Shown here: piece after piece, positions 17,816 to 25,868 of the stretch | How the letters are laid out: each line of letters starts with the position of its first letter | How positions within the stretch are numbered: the stretch's first letter is position 1 | Source: an uncultured Christensenella sp. | Lineage (GTDB): Bacteria; Bacillota; Clostridia; Christensenellales; Borkfalkiaceae | NCBI GenBank assembly: GCA_910578655.1 | Contig: CAJTQE010000006.1 | Location: forward strand, 1,294 to 32,664 | DNA length: 31,371 nucleotides | Reading direction: 5' to 3' | Made by a program: the position numbers and the translations under genes | Notes under the pieces: model-generated | The model's input: only the letters and a program-made list of their open reading frames with translations | What the model was told of the DNA's origin: nothing | Databases searched by the model: none

Positions 17816-18406
17816 ATGGGCTTATATTTGCTTGCAACTTCGGCACGCGGACTTTTCGTCGGTATGCTGATAGTAATGATTATCGTATCGTTACTTTTCG
17901 GGTTCATAGTATTTATGCTTTTAAAGCCCGTAAAAAAACCGCCCGAAGCGGTTAGTTCCGATAACATAAGAAGTCTGATAACTCACCGCGAAACTCAGCT
18001 TACGGTTGAACTTATGTCCAGCCAAGACGACGAGAAAAAGAGAACCGACCTGATGGGAAAGCTCCGCCGCCTTAAAGCTGCCGAACAGGTCGTAGACGAG
18101 CTTATCGAAGAAGAGAAAGCCATCTCAGGCGAAAGCGAGAGCAGGGAGAAGGAGCGTAAAGCTCCGCCGCGTAAAACGGGGCAGCCTCAGCGCAAAGCTC
18201 CCGACGGGAACCGTCCGCCTCGCAAGGCAGTACAGAATCCCCGTCCTGTCCCTCAAAGGCCCGTCGAACCCGATAAGGGCGCAGTACAGAATTCCCGTCC
18301 CGCCCCTCAAAGGCCCGTCGAAACCGGTAAGGGCGCAGTACAGGAAAATGCTCAGCCTGCCGCAGTAAAAGATGAAGTAAAACGCAAGGCTGACAGCCAA
18401 AAGTAA
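17816..18406 (+). CDS. Single-span protein with Pro/Arg-rich repeat tail (partner of the LRR protein)
   Basis: Unrecognised 196-residue protein. A short N-terminus is followed by one membrane span (about residues 13-37, LFVGMLIVMIIVSLLFGFIV). The span is followed by KPVKKPP, so by the positive-inside rule the rest is cytoplasmic. Next comes a charged helical or coiled-coil stretch (about 50-110, ending in Glu-rich VVDELIEEEK), then a Lys/Arg/Pro-rich disordered tail with an 18-residue repeat. A GAGGAGG site lies in the last codons of the LRR gene, 8 bp before this ATG, and the stop-to-start gap is 3 bp, so it is co-expressed with that gene. I infer that it works with the LRR protein across the membrane; no enzymatic domain is visible. 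Confidence 0.82.
   Translation: MGLYLLATSARGLFVGMLIVMIIVSLLFGFIVFMLLKPVKKPPEAVSSDNIRSLITHRETQLTVELMSSQDDEKKRTDLMGKLRRLKAAEQVVDELIEEEKAISGESESREKERKAPPRKTGQPQRKAPDGNRPPRKAVQNPRPVPQRPVEPDKGAVQNSRPAPQRPVETGKGAVQENAQPAAVKDEVKRKADSQK
18227..18346 (+). repeat. 54-bp tandem repeat encoding an 18-residue Pro/Arg unit
   Basis: GCAGTACAG recurs at 18227, 18281 and 18335, exactly 54 bp apart. The two full copies encode AVQNPRPVPQRPVEPDKG and AVQNSRPAPQRPVETGKG; a third is partial. Copies differ at few positions, so copy number may vary between strains. Confidence 0.9.
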
Positions 18407-18407
18407 T

Positions 18408-18435
18408 AAAAAACCACCCCAACGGGTGGTTTTTT
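18408..18435 (+). terminator. Rho-independent terminator of the LRR operon
   Basis: A 12-bp perfect stem (AAAAAACCACCC, loop CAAC, GGGTGGTTTTTT), directly after the stop codon. It separates the first surface module from the second. Confidence 0.93.
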
Positions 18436-18642
18436 GTTTGCCGCCGCGTGACAATATTTGGAAAGGCTGAAAAATGTGGATAAACGCCTGCGCCGGACAA
18501 AGATTTATAGTGTAACAATTGACAAAATCCGCGTAAAAACATCATTAATTTGCCTTTTTTACGCACAATTTTGAAAAATGACACAATATATTGTGTATTG
18601 CACGGTGGATAACCACTAATTTAAAAAAAAAGACGAAAATAC
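18436..18642. other. Gene-free stretch with three inverted repeats
   Basis: No credible gene was found. The stretch holds a 9-bp inverted repeat with a 16-base loop (18531-18564), a perfect 16-bp palindrome (18581-18596) and a GTGG-ATAA-CCAC hairpin (18605-18616), all upstream of the promoter of the next gene. A TTGACA at 18519-18524 has no good -10 at the right distance. Together these suggest a regulated promoter region. Confidence 0.5.
18581..18596. promoter_or_regulatory. 16-bp perfect palindrome, possible operator
   Basis: ACACAATATATTGTGT is its own reverse complement. It ends 46 bp upstream of the -35 box of the giant surface gene, a usual place for a dimeric activator, though some repressors also bind there. 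The cognate regulator is not in the window. Confidence 0.45.
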
Positions 18643-18671
18643 TTGAAAATACAAATTTTAAGTGTTATAAT
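18643..18671 (+). promoter_or_regulatory. Promoter of the giant DUF6273/Ig-like gene
   Basis: TTGAAA (18643-18648), a 17-bp spacer and an extended -10 (TGT then TATAAT, 18666-18671). The predicted leader is about 90 bases. The ribosome binding site of the gene is weak (ACGGTAG before ATG), and a four-codon ORF (18750-18764) ends just before the start. Confidence 0.72.
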
Positions 18672-18767
18672 TACTTATAACCAAAATAGGTTCTTTATGC
18701 TCTTTTCTCAAAGTAGCCGTTTCAACGCGCTTTTTTGCGGAAAAAATAAATGACAAAACGGTAGATT

Positions 18768-21700
18768 ATGAATAAATTTAAAAACTTATCATTAAAGAAA
18801 ATTTTACTGTCGGTTCTTGCGCCGCTTACGATAGGGTTCGCCGTCGCCGGAGGAGCGGTTACGGACGGCTCCGTTAAAGCATTGCCGAGTTATCCTGCGA
18901 ATCCGTCGATATCCAAACCGCTGTATGACTACAGCGAAGGCGCATATCATTACGACCCGGAGGCGTTGGATGAACTTGCCAAAGCTATTATGGGCGACGG
19001 CAGTAAAAATATAAACGATTTAATTACGTATATAAAAACCGAGGCGTTGACGTACGGTAGGGCGGTTGATAACAGAAATATCACCGTAAGCTACGGCAGA
19101 TACCGCAACACGCCGACCGATAGCTACCACGACCTTGTGTGGATGCCCGTATATTTGTCTACGACCAACGACGGGAAAAACGATGCTGTTCTGACGTTGT
19201 ATCTTGCGGCAACCAACGGCCCTCAGTCTAAAAACGAAAAGTCTGCATTTGCGAGAAACTCCAAGGTAAACACCCATTCCAGTCAGTATCCCACAAATAT
19301 GTACGGCACTTCGTTTATAAGGGCGGACGCGCTCGGCAACGGAGGCAAGTATGCGGAAGTTATGTCAACCGGACAGACTACTCTGCGCACCGCAAATGCA
19401 CTTACCGCCAACGGCTGTAATAAGTATATAGATTTTCAGCAGTACACTCAAAATGAGGAAACACGCAACGGTTATCTTTACGACGATATAGTAACGCCCT
19501 CTCAGCTTGCCTGGCAGAGCAGCCAAAACTATAAAACGTCGATAGGCGCAACCGGTGAAATTTACTATCAGGGCAGCCCTTACGGCAACCCTGCCGATTG
19601 GGAAAACTACGCCTGGCCTAACGATGCTTACGGAACCCCCGGCAACAGCGCGGAGTTCTATCAGCCCAACTACTTCAATTACGGAAGCGGAAGCACCAAA
19701 AAAACGGGTTACGAAACCTGGATGAACGACAAGGTGTGGCTGCCGTCCGTTACAGAGGTGGGCACGGGCGACATAACGGGAACCGGTACCGACGCCTTGA
19801 ACGGGCTTTGGAAGCTTGATAAAAATCAACGCGCAAACGCGCCTAAGGGGGCTTTGGGTAACAGCGGTTCCGAACAAATCGCTTGGCTCAGAAGTGCTTG
19901 TACGGTGTATCCCGATACCGGAGATTACAGCGACAGGCATATGTTCGTTCTGGAAAGTGACGGCAGCGTAGGTATCCGCGCTTTGGACGAAACTTCGCCC
20001 GTTTCGGCAAGTTACGCCGTAAGACCGGCAATTAACTTAAATCTTTCGGCGGCAGTCAATAAACTGACCACCCCCGTAGTCGTTCCCGATACGGTAACTA
20101 CTACATATATAGGCGAAAGACACAGGCTCGACTCGACGGGAATGACGCTTCAATCCGATGAAGCCCCTTGGTTTATCCCCGGTCAGATGAACGTCAGCTT
20201 TGCAACCGACCCCGAATTTAAAAATTCGGTTGCGCCCATAAATGCAGGCGAGTATTATATGCAAATCGTACTTGAAAACGATAATTTGCATTTCCTCAAT
20301 TCCTCTTCAAATAAAAAAAGAGTTAAGTTCATCGTAGAAAAAGCGAAAATAGGCGTAAAGTGGACTTACGAAGGTTCAATTGCGAAAAGCGTTGCAATAA
20401 GTACTAATTCAGTATTCTACGATAGGGACATACAGGCAGGTAATATACCCGAAATAGGCGTAAAGTACACAGATTTAAGTACTTCGGGAGGGCATTATTA
20501 CGATTTTGACGAGCTGCTGCGCGGAAACTATTCGGCAAAAGCATACATCAAAAACGAAGACCTTTATAAATATAACTATCAATTAGACGGCACCATAGCC
20601 GAACCTTTGGAGGCGGCATATACTTTTGCAATAGGCAGAAAGATATTCGATAAACCCGTTTTGACGGGCGCGGACGAAGGGCAGATAGTAGACGGAATTT
20701 TAACCCATAACCTGACTTACAGGGGAGACCAGTTCATACAGCTTTCGGGCGTAAGTAAATATATGGTCGTAACCGTTACAAGCAAGAAAACGGGTGAAGA
20801 GATAAAGTGCCTTAACCCTGTCGACCCCGAAACGGGCAGGCCTATTGTGTCTGAAAGCGGAACTCTGACTTATAAAGTAAGAGACGTTGATACTTATAAC
20901 TTTGTTATAGGTTTTGTAAATACTACGCAGTTTACCTGGCGCGGCGCTTACGATTTTTCTACGGGTAAAGACGACGGCGCGGATACTTCCGAGTACCGCC
21001 TTGCACTGACCGTCACCCGTGCGGAAATCACCGTCGACTTTGTGGGGCTTCCCACCGAGTGGAACAGTATTATCACGCAGCACTTTGAAATAGTTTTGCG
21101 CGGCATTTACGAAAACATCGACAACACGGAAATACCCCTCGAAGTTTATTATCTGAATAATTCCTCGGGTACCATAACGGATATGAAGCCTTCGACGGAC
21201 GGGTACTACACCCTCGCGTCGCTTCCTGCCGGCAGTTACACGCTGCACGTCAGCTTAGACCAGTCGGAGCAAAATACTTATAACGACCTGTATTATATCA
21301 AGAATAACTACGCAATGTTCAATTTCACGGTGCTTCCCACGGAATCTTTGTTCAGCGATAATCTTGTAAAGTGGCAGTATTCGAATAAAGGTTCGGTTGT
21401 TCAGGCAGGCGATTACTTCGCGCACGACAAACCCGAAAGCGCACTGATTTTTGACTTCAACGACGATTTCTATGCGTTCTCGCTGACGCTTAACGACGTT
21501 ACCTTGCGCGACGATTATTACGTAAAAGCAGTTTATTCCTGCGCGAAATTCAACGAATCTTCGGGCTCGTACAAAAAGTGCGATACGTTCGTCAAGCACT
21601 CGGGCAAGTATAAGGTAGTTGTTTCAATTGTGGCGTACTACCCCAACATACAGTTCGAACCCAAAGAATACGAAATTTATTTTGAAATCAAACCCACGCG

Positions 21701-24700
21701 TTACGACCTTTCGGGGCTTGAATGGGACTATCAGTCGCCGTTCACCTATGACGGAGCAAGGCATAGGGTCGGCATCACGCCCGATTCGCTTGCGGCTCTT
21801 CCCGGACTGACCGCGGAATACACTACCGTAGGCAACAGGATAGACGCCGGCGAATACACTACGGTTGTCAAATTCATCGTTTCGGACGAGTATGCAAAAA
21901 GCTATATCTGCCCCGATTTCAACAACGACGATTCCTATGACGGTACTTTCGCATTTGAAAAGATATGGTTCATTAACAAAGCGACGCTGAAAGTCGAATG
22001 GACCAACGTAAGCAGTAACGGCAACGCGCTGATTGTTCCGAGATTGGTTACGGGACACGAGTTCGTTACTTACAGTTACGAGCGTAAGGGCTCCGACGGC
22101 AGCTGGGTCCCCGCAAGTTCGCTGACGGCGGACGGCGCGGCGGTTCAGTATCGCGTAGTTGCAGCGTTGAAACCCGAATTCGCTATGAACTACGAGTTCG
22201 ACTCGAATAAGCCCAGCGATCCGTTCAATGTAGAATCCGGAAAAATACCCGTTTCTATTCACTTTGAAAAGGACGGCGAACCGATAAACGACGGCGCGGA
22301 GTTCGAGTATACGGGCAAAACAGTCAAACTCGATTTGAAAGTTGATTCGCCCACGGTTCTCGGCGATTATGATTTTAAGTATTATTCGGTTGAATCCAAC
22401 GGTACGAGAACGGAACTTTCCGGCGAACCTAAGGACGTCGGACAGTACGTCGCGGTGGTTACTGCCGATTACAGCACGGATTCTTATATCGCCAACGGCT
22501 GTCAGAGCGAAGTGTCGTTCAGTATCGTAAAGGGTACTTACGACGGAACACAAATTCTCTGGACTTACGAACACGGCGCGGTTGAGATAAAAGGTCATTA
22601 CGACGTCGAACAGGGCAAATGGGTCGACAAAGACGGAAAGGAAGTCATCTTCTCGTTCGAATACGACGGTACGCCTCACGTTCTTTCGGTTGAGTGCGTG
22701 CAGGAATTCGACGACCCCGACGATAAGCTTGCTGTTGTAAAACTTCAAGGCAACAGCGGAACTAACGCAGGCAGTTACAATGCGGTTGTCGACTTCAATT
22801 ACAGCGGCGTGCGCGCCGACCGCTTCAACGACCCCCACGACGTATTCCCCCGTGTGTTAAATTGGACGATAACTCCGAAAAAACTTGATTATAACGACGT
22901 TAAATGGGGTTATATAAATAGTAACGGCGAAGAAAAGGAATTCAACTTCGACAAGGACGAGTTCAGGTATACCCGTGACGAGAACGGCGCGGTAGGTTGG
23001 ACGGTTGCGCTTCTGGGTCTGCCCGAAGGTGTGCAAAACCTTTTAACTTATACGACGCAGAACGTTTCGGTTGTGAACTCTGTCGCAACGCCCGGCAATA
23101 CGCGCGCTGCGGTAGGCGATTATATAACCAGCTTTACCATTACAGGCAACTGGATTGACCCCACGGGCAACTACGAAGGTTTCAACTCTTCAACGTTCCC
23201 CAATTCAATCCCCACGACGCAGTACTGGACTATTAAGAACAGAGAGCTTGCGTCTATTGACTACGACGGCAGTTGGGGCAAGTTCGACGCGAGAGTCCAC
23301 GACTTCCTCGAACTTAGCAAAATTCCCTATAACGAGCTCAATTACTTAGAAATCGAAGTCACGTTCGTTGACTGGGCGTTTAATGTATTCAATAAATACG
23401 AAGGCTATGAAGGCGTTGCAAACGCGCTCTACCACGCAGGTACCTATGAAATAGTGGTCTATGAAAAGTCCACCGTATACAGGGACGGCGCGGAAGTAGA
23501 CGAGTTGGTGGTTTGGGATACTTTAAGTCTTACGGTGGAAAAGGCTCAGCTTGAAGTCGTTTGGGACGAACACGGTTCTTATCCCGTGGCCCGTGCGCTC
23601 AGCGTACTTGCTACCGATATGATTACCACTGTTTACTCCCGTATGAACGGCGCGGTGGTTCCCCTTGAATATATCCTTTCAACTAACGGCGAAGAAACCT
23701 TTAAAGCAAAGGCGAAGGTTGCCGACGCTTATATCTACGACGTTGATTTGAAGATGGGCGCAGGAATGGCACCCGAAGTGGAGTTCACCTATAAGAGGTT
23801 TGAACCCAACGCGGATTCGGTTGCGCTTGAGTTCCCCAAACTCAACGTTACCGAACAGGAGTTTACGGGTTCCGACCTTACGTTCATAATCAACGGTTGG
23901 GAAACGATCTATTCAAAATATCTGTATATTTCGGCGGGAAGCCTTACGCAGTCTTTGCAGGGCGAGTATAAAGTAGTTCTCAGATTTAACAAAAACGCAA
24001 ACGCGTACTGGAAGACTTCTTCAACGACGTCTGGTCAGTACAACCGCGACGCATACACGCTGACGTTCACAATTACTCCTCCTACGACATGGCCTCTCGA
24101 TTATCCTACCCTTGAAGAAAACATCAAAGAATGGAACAACGATGAGGAAATCGAATTCAAGATAACCAACTGGGTTGCATACAGTAAATACCTCAGATAC
24201 GAAGTATTCTACAAAAATGAAAGTCAGGGCGAAAATCTGTTTTTCAGATACGGCGGACTTTACACGATAGATTTCTATTTCCCCGAAGGTTCGATAGGTT
24301 ACTGGAAAGAAAACCCCGACAATCCCAAAGCGAAGTATACGTTACAGTTCAGTATCGTTAACGACCCCAACAACCCCATTAACGAAATCCCCAACCCTGC
24401 GTTTGTCAACTCTTCGTTGCAGTGCACGGGTTCGCCCATTCAGTTCAGAGTGGCGCAATGGGATATCCTGAAAAGCGACATCAGCATTTCAAGTAACGAT
24501 ACCGTTGAAATCAATGAAGTGGACGGCTTAGTCACGGTTACAAATCCGGGCTCTTACACGATAAAGTTCACGGTGAAGGACGGAGTTGACAAAACGTTTG
24601 CAGGCGGCGGAAAAACTTATACCACCACCATAACGGTAACGTCAGGCAACCCCGACCAGGAAGTAGCTTTGAAAAAGCCCTCGTTTGCCGAACAAAAACA

Positions 24701-25823
24701 GCCGTACACGGGCAGCGATATTCAGTTTGCGATATCGAGTTGGATAAGGACTTACAAAAACTATCTTGAAATCAGCTGTTCGGACAGCAACGTCAAGGTT
24801 GATAACGACAGCGGTATATTGACCGTCAAAGATATGGGCGAGTACAGAATTACGGTTTCGTTCAAAGAAGGAACGAAAGCGTATTGGGAAGGTACGTCGA
24901 ATTCGAGAGATCCTATAACTCTCACATTTGAAGTTACCCAGCCCGAAAAGCCCGACGACCCTTCGTTGGTATTTGTGCCGATGTTCAAATCGGGTAAATT
25001 GCAGTACAACGGCAGAGACATAACGTTTGAATTAATCGGTCTGGACCCTAACGCGGTTGAAATAGTCGACGGCGAAAGCGTTCTTACACGCAGAAACGTT
25101 GGTACGTACACTGTAACACTTCGTCTTAAAAACCCGAAGAGCGACGCTAACCCCGACGGTCAGACGTGGTGGAGCGCCGACGGTCAGTACAACGACACGA
25201 CAGATGACATTACTTTAACTTTTGAAATAACCAAAATCAAGATACCCGACGGCGGACACATCGACGTGGGCAACGACGGAAAACCCGTTATCGTAGACAA
25301 GGACGGCAATCCTATACCCGGCTTTGACATCGACTTCGACGACTTGTTCGATTACGAGTTCTACGACAAGGACGGCAACAAAGTTGACAAAGACGACCTT
25401 GTTCCGGGCGAAAAGTACACGGTTGTTATAAAAATCAAGGATGATAATCTGTTTGATGAAACGTTTGAGGACCCCGACAGCGTCCGTGACGAAATAAACA
25501 ACAAAAACGAAAACGGCGGATTCGTTATCGACAAATACGAACCTCCCAAAGAGGACGAGAAAGGCGGATTTAATCCGCTTTGGTGGATAGCGATAGGTGC
25601 AGGCATACTTGCCGTAATTGCAATTTTCGCTGTAATAATCGCGCTTGCAACCCGCGGAGGCGGCGGCAGCGAAACGGAAATTATTTACGACGACTTCTAC
25701 GACGACGAGTACAATTACGACGACTTCGATGAAGACGACGAAAACGACGAAGACGACGATTACGACGATTATGACGATTACGATGATTACGGCGATTATG
25801 ACGACGGGTACGACGAATACTAA
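18768..25823 (+). CDS. Giant DUF6273/Ig-like surface protein with Asp/Tyr cytoplasmic tail
   Basis: An exported 2351-residue protein. An N-terminal signal sequence (KKILLSVLAPLTIGFAVAGG) leads into a DUF6273-like domain (about residues 100-430; LVWMPVYLSTTNDG, later IAWLRSACTVY and YAVRPAINLNLSAA). A long series of MBG/Ig-like domains follows, many opening with a W-x-Y or similar motif (near residues 532, 869, 986, 1078, 1265, 1380 and 1599). Then come five C-terminal ~95-residue repeats (1690-2157) and a juxtamembrane segment with DKDGN loops. The single span is about 2272-2294 (WWIAIGAGILAVIAIFAVII). The 51-residue tail (2301-2351) contains 23 Asp, 7 Glu, 11 Tyr and no Lys or Arg, the reverse of a normal stop-transfer tail. 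No LPXTG is seen. A ligand-binding or adhesive role is likely but unproven. The partner gene follows 45 bp downstream. Confidence 0.87.
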   Translation: MNKFKNLSLKKILLSVLAPLTIGFAVAGGAVTDGSVKALPSYPANPSISKPLYDYSEGAYHYDPEALDELAKAIMGDGSKNINDLITYIKTEALTYGRAVDNRNITVSYGRYRNTPTDSYHDLVWMPVYLSTTNDGKNDAVLTLYLAATNGPQSKNEKSAFARNSKVNTHSSQYPTNMYGTSFIRADALGNGGKYAEVMSTGQTTLRTANALTANGCNKYIDFQQYTQNEETRNGYLYDDIVTPSQLAWQSSQNYKTSIGATGEIYYQGSPYGNPADWENYAWPNDAYGTPGNSAEFYQPNYFNYGSGSTKKTGYETWMNDKVWLPSVTEVGTGDITGTGTDALNGLWKLDKNQRANAPKGALGNSGSEQIAWLRSACTVYPDTGDYSDRHMFVLESDGSVGIRALDETSPVSASYAVRPAINLNLSAAVNKLTTPVVVPDTVTTTYIGERHRLDSTGMTLQSDEAPWFIPGQMNVSFATDPEFKNSVAPINAGEYYMQIVLENDNLHFLNSSSNKKRVKFIVEKAKIGVKWTYEGSIAKSVAISTNSVFYDRDIQAGNIPEIGVKYTDLSTSGGHYYDFDELLRGNYSAKAYIKNEDLYKYNYQLDGTIAEPLEAAYTFAIGRKIFDKPVLTGADEGQIVDGILTHNLTYRGDQFIQLSGVSKYMVVTVTSKKTGEEIKCLNPVDPETGRPIVSESGTLTYKVRDVDTYNFVIGFVNTTQFTWRGAYDFSTGKDDGADTSEYRLALTVTRAEITVDFVGLPTEWNSIITQHFEIVLRGIYENIDNTEIPLEVYYLNNSSGTITDMKPSTDGYYTLASLPAGSYTLHVSLDQSEQNTYNDLYYIKNNYAMFNFTVLPTESLFSDNLVKWQYSNKGSVVQAGDYFAHDKPESALIFDFNDDFYAFSLTLNDVTLRDDYYVKAVYSCAKFNESSGSYKKCDTFVKHSGKYKVVVSIVAYYPNIQFEPKEYEIYFEIKPTRYDLSGLEWDYQSPFTYDGARHRVGITPDSLAALPGLTAEYTTVGNRIDAGEYTTVVKFIVSDEYAKSYICPDFNNDDSYDGTFAFEKIWFINKATLKVEWTNVSSNGNALIVPRLVTGHEFVTYSYERKGSDGSWVPASSLTADGAAVQYRVVAALKPEFAMNYEFDSNKPSDPFNVESGKIPVSIHFEKDGEPINDGAEFEYTGKTVKLDLKVDSPTVLGDYDFKYYSVESNGTRTELSGEPKDVGQYVAVVTADYSTDSYIANGCQSEVSFSIVKGTYDGTQILWTYEHGAVEIKGHYDVEQGKWVDKDGKEVIFSFEYDGTPHVLSVECVQEFDDPDDKLAVVKLQGNSGTNAGSYNAVVDFNYSGVRADRFNDPHDVFPRVLNWTITPKKLDYNDVKWGYINSNGEEKEFNFDKDEFRYTRDENGAVGWTVALLGLPEGVQNLLTYTTQNVSVVNSVATPGNTRAAVGDYITSFTITGNWIDPTGNYEGFNSSTFPNSIPTTQYWTIKNRELASIDYDGSWGKFDARVHDFLELSKIPYNELNYLEIEVTFVDWAFNVFNKYEGYEGVANALYHAGTYEIVVYEKSTVYRDGAEVDELVVWDTLSLTVEKAQLEVVWDEHGSYPVARALSVLATDMITTVYSRMNGAVVPLEYILSTNGEETFKAKAKVADAYIYDVDLKMGAGMAPEVEFTYKRFEPNADSVALEFPKLNVTEQEFTGSDLTFIINGWETIYSKYLYISAGSLTQSLQGEYKVVLRFNKNANAYWKTSSTTSGQYNRDAYTLTFTITPPTTWPLDYPTLEENIKEWNNDEEIEFKITNWVAYSKYLRYEVFYKNESQGENLFFRYGGLYTIDFYFPEGSIGYWKENPDNPKAKYTLQFSIVNDPNNPINEIPNPAFVNSSLQCTGSPIQFRVAQWDILKSDISISSNDTVEINEVDGLVTVTNPGSYTIKFTVKDGVDKTFAGGGKTYTTTITVTSGNPDQEVALKKPSFAEQKQPYTGSDIQFAISSWIRTYKNYLEISCSDSNVKVDNDSGILTVKDMGEYRITVSFKEGTKAYWEGTSNSRDPITLTFEVTQPEKPDDPSLVFVPMFKSGKLQYNGRDITFELIGLDPNAVEIVDGESVLTRRNVGTYTVTLRLKNPKSDANPDGQTWWSADGQYNDTTDDITLTFEITKIKIPDGGHIDVGNDGKPVIVDKDGNPIPGFDIDFDDLFDYEFYDKDGNKVDKDDLVPGEKYTVVIKIKDDNLFDETFEDPDSVRDEINNKNENGGFVIDKYEPPKEDEKGGFNPLWWIAIGAGILAVIAIFAVIIALATRGGGGSETEIIYDDFYDDEYNYDDFDEDDENDEDDDYDDYDDYDDYGDYDDGYDEY
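23835..25240 (+). repeat. Five tandem ~95-residue Ig-like repeats near the membrane end
   Basis: Units start at residues 1690 (PKLNV), 1780 (PTLEE), 1877 (PAFVN), 1971 (PSFAE) and 2071 (PMFKS), spaced 90-100 residues. Each shares an x-G-x-x-(I/L)-x-F strand, a (Y/W)-rich centre, a G-x-Y-x-(I/V) strand and a final TLTF-type strand. They differ from the W-x-Y domains before them. Confidence 0.75.
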
Positions 25824-25868
25824 TTGACGTACGAAGAATATTATTAATTAAAGAACAGGAGTGAAATT

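Noticed and set aside
18475..18483. A perfect DnaA box (TGTGGATAA, reverse of TTATCCACA) and a near copy at 18604-18612.
   Set aside because: Only one exact box, with no cluster, no AT-rich unwinding region of the right form and no dnaA/dnaN nearby; not an origin.
18102..18584. Minus-strand frame crossing the terminator after the 196-residue protein gene.
   Set aside because: It reads through a strong hairpin, mirrors the 54-bp repeats and has no ribosome site.
25668..25820. Possible CRISPR or minisatellite from the 9-bp GAT-TAC-GAC pattern.
   Set aside because: There are no spacers; the pattern is coding (YDD) with mixed codons.
25560..25823. Sortase-type anchoring of the giant protein.
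   Set aside because: No LPXTG-like motif precedes the span, and the tail is acidic and 51 residues long rather than short and basic.
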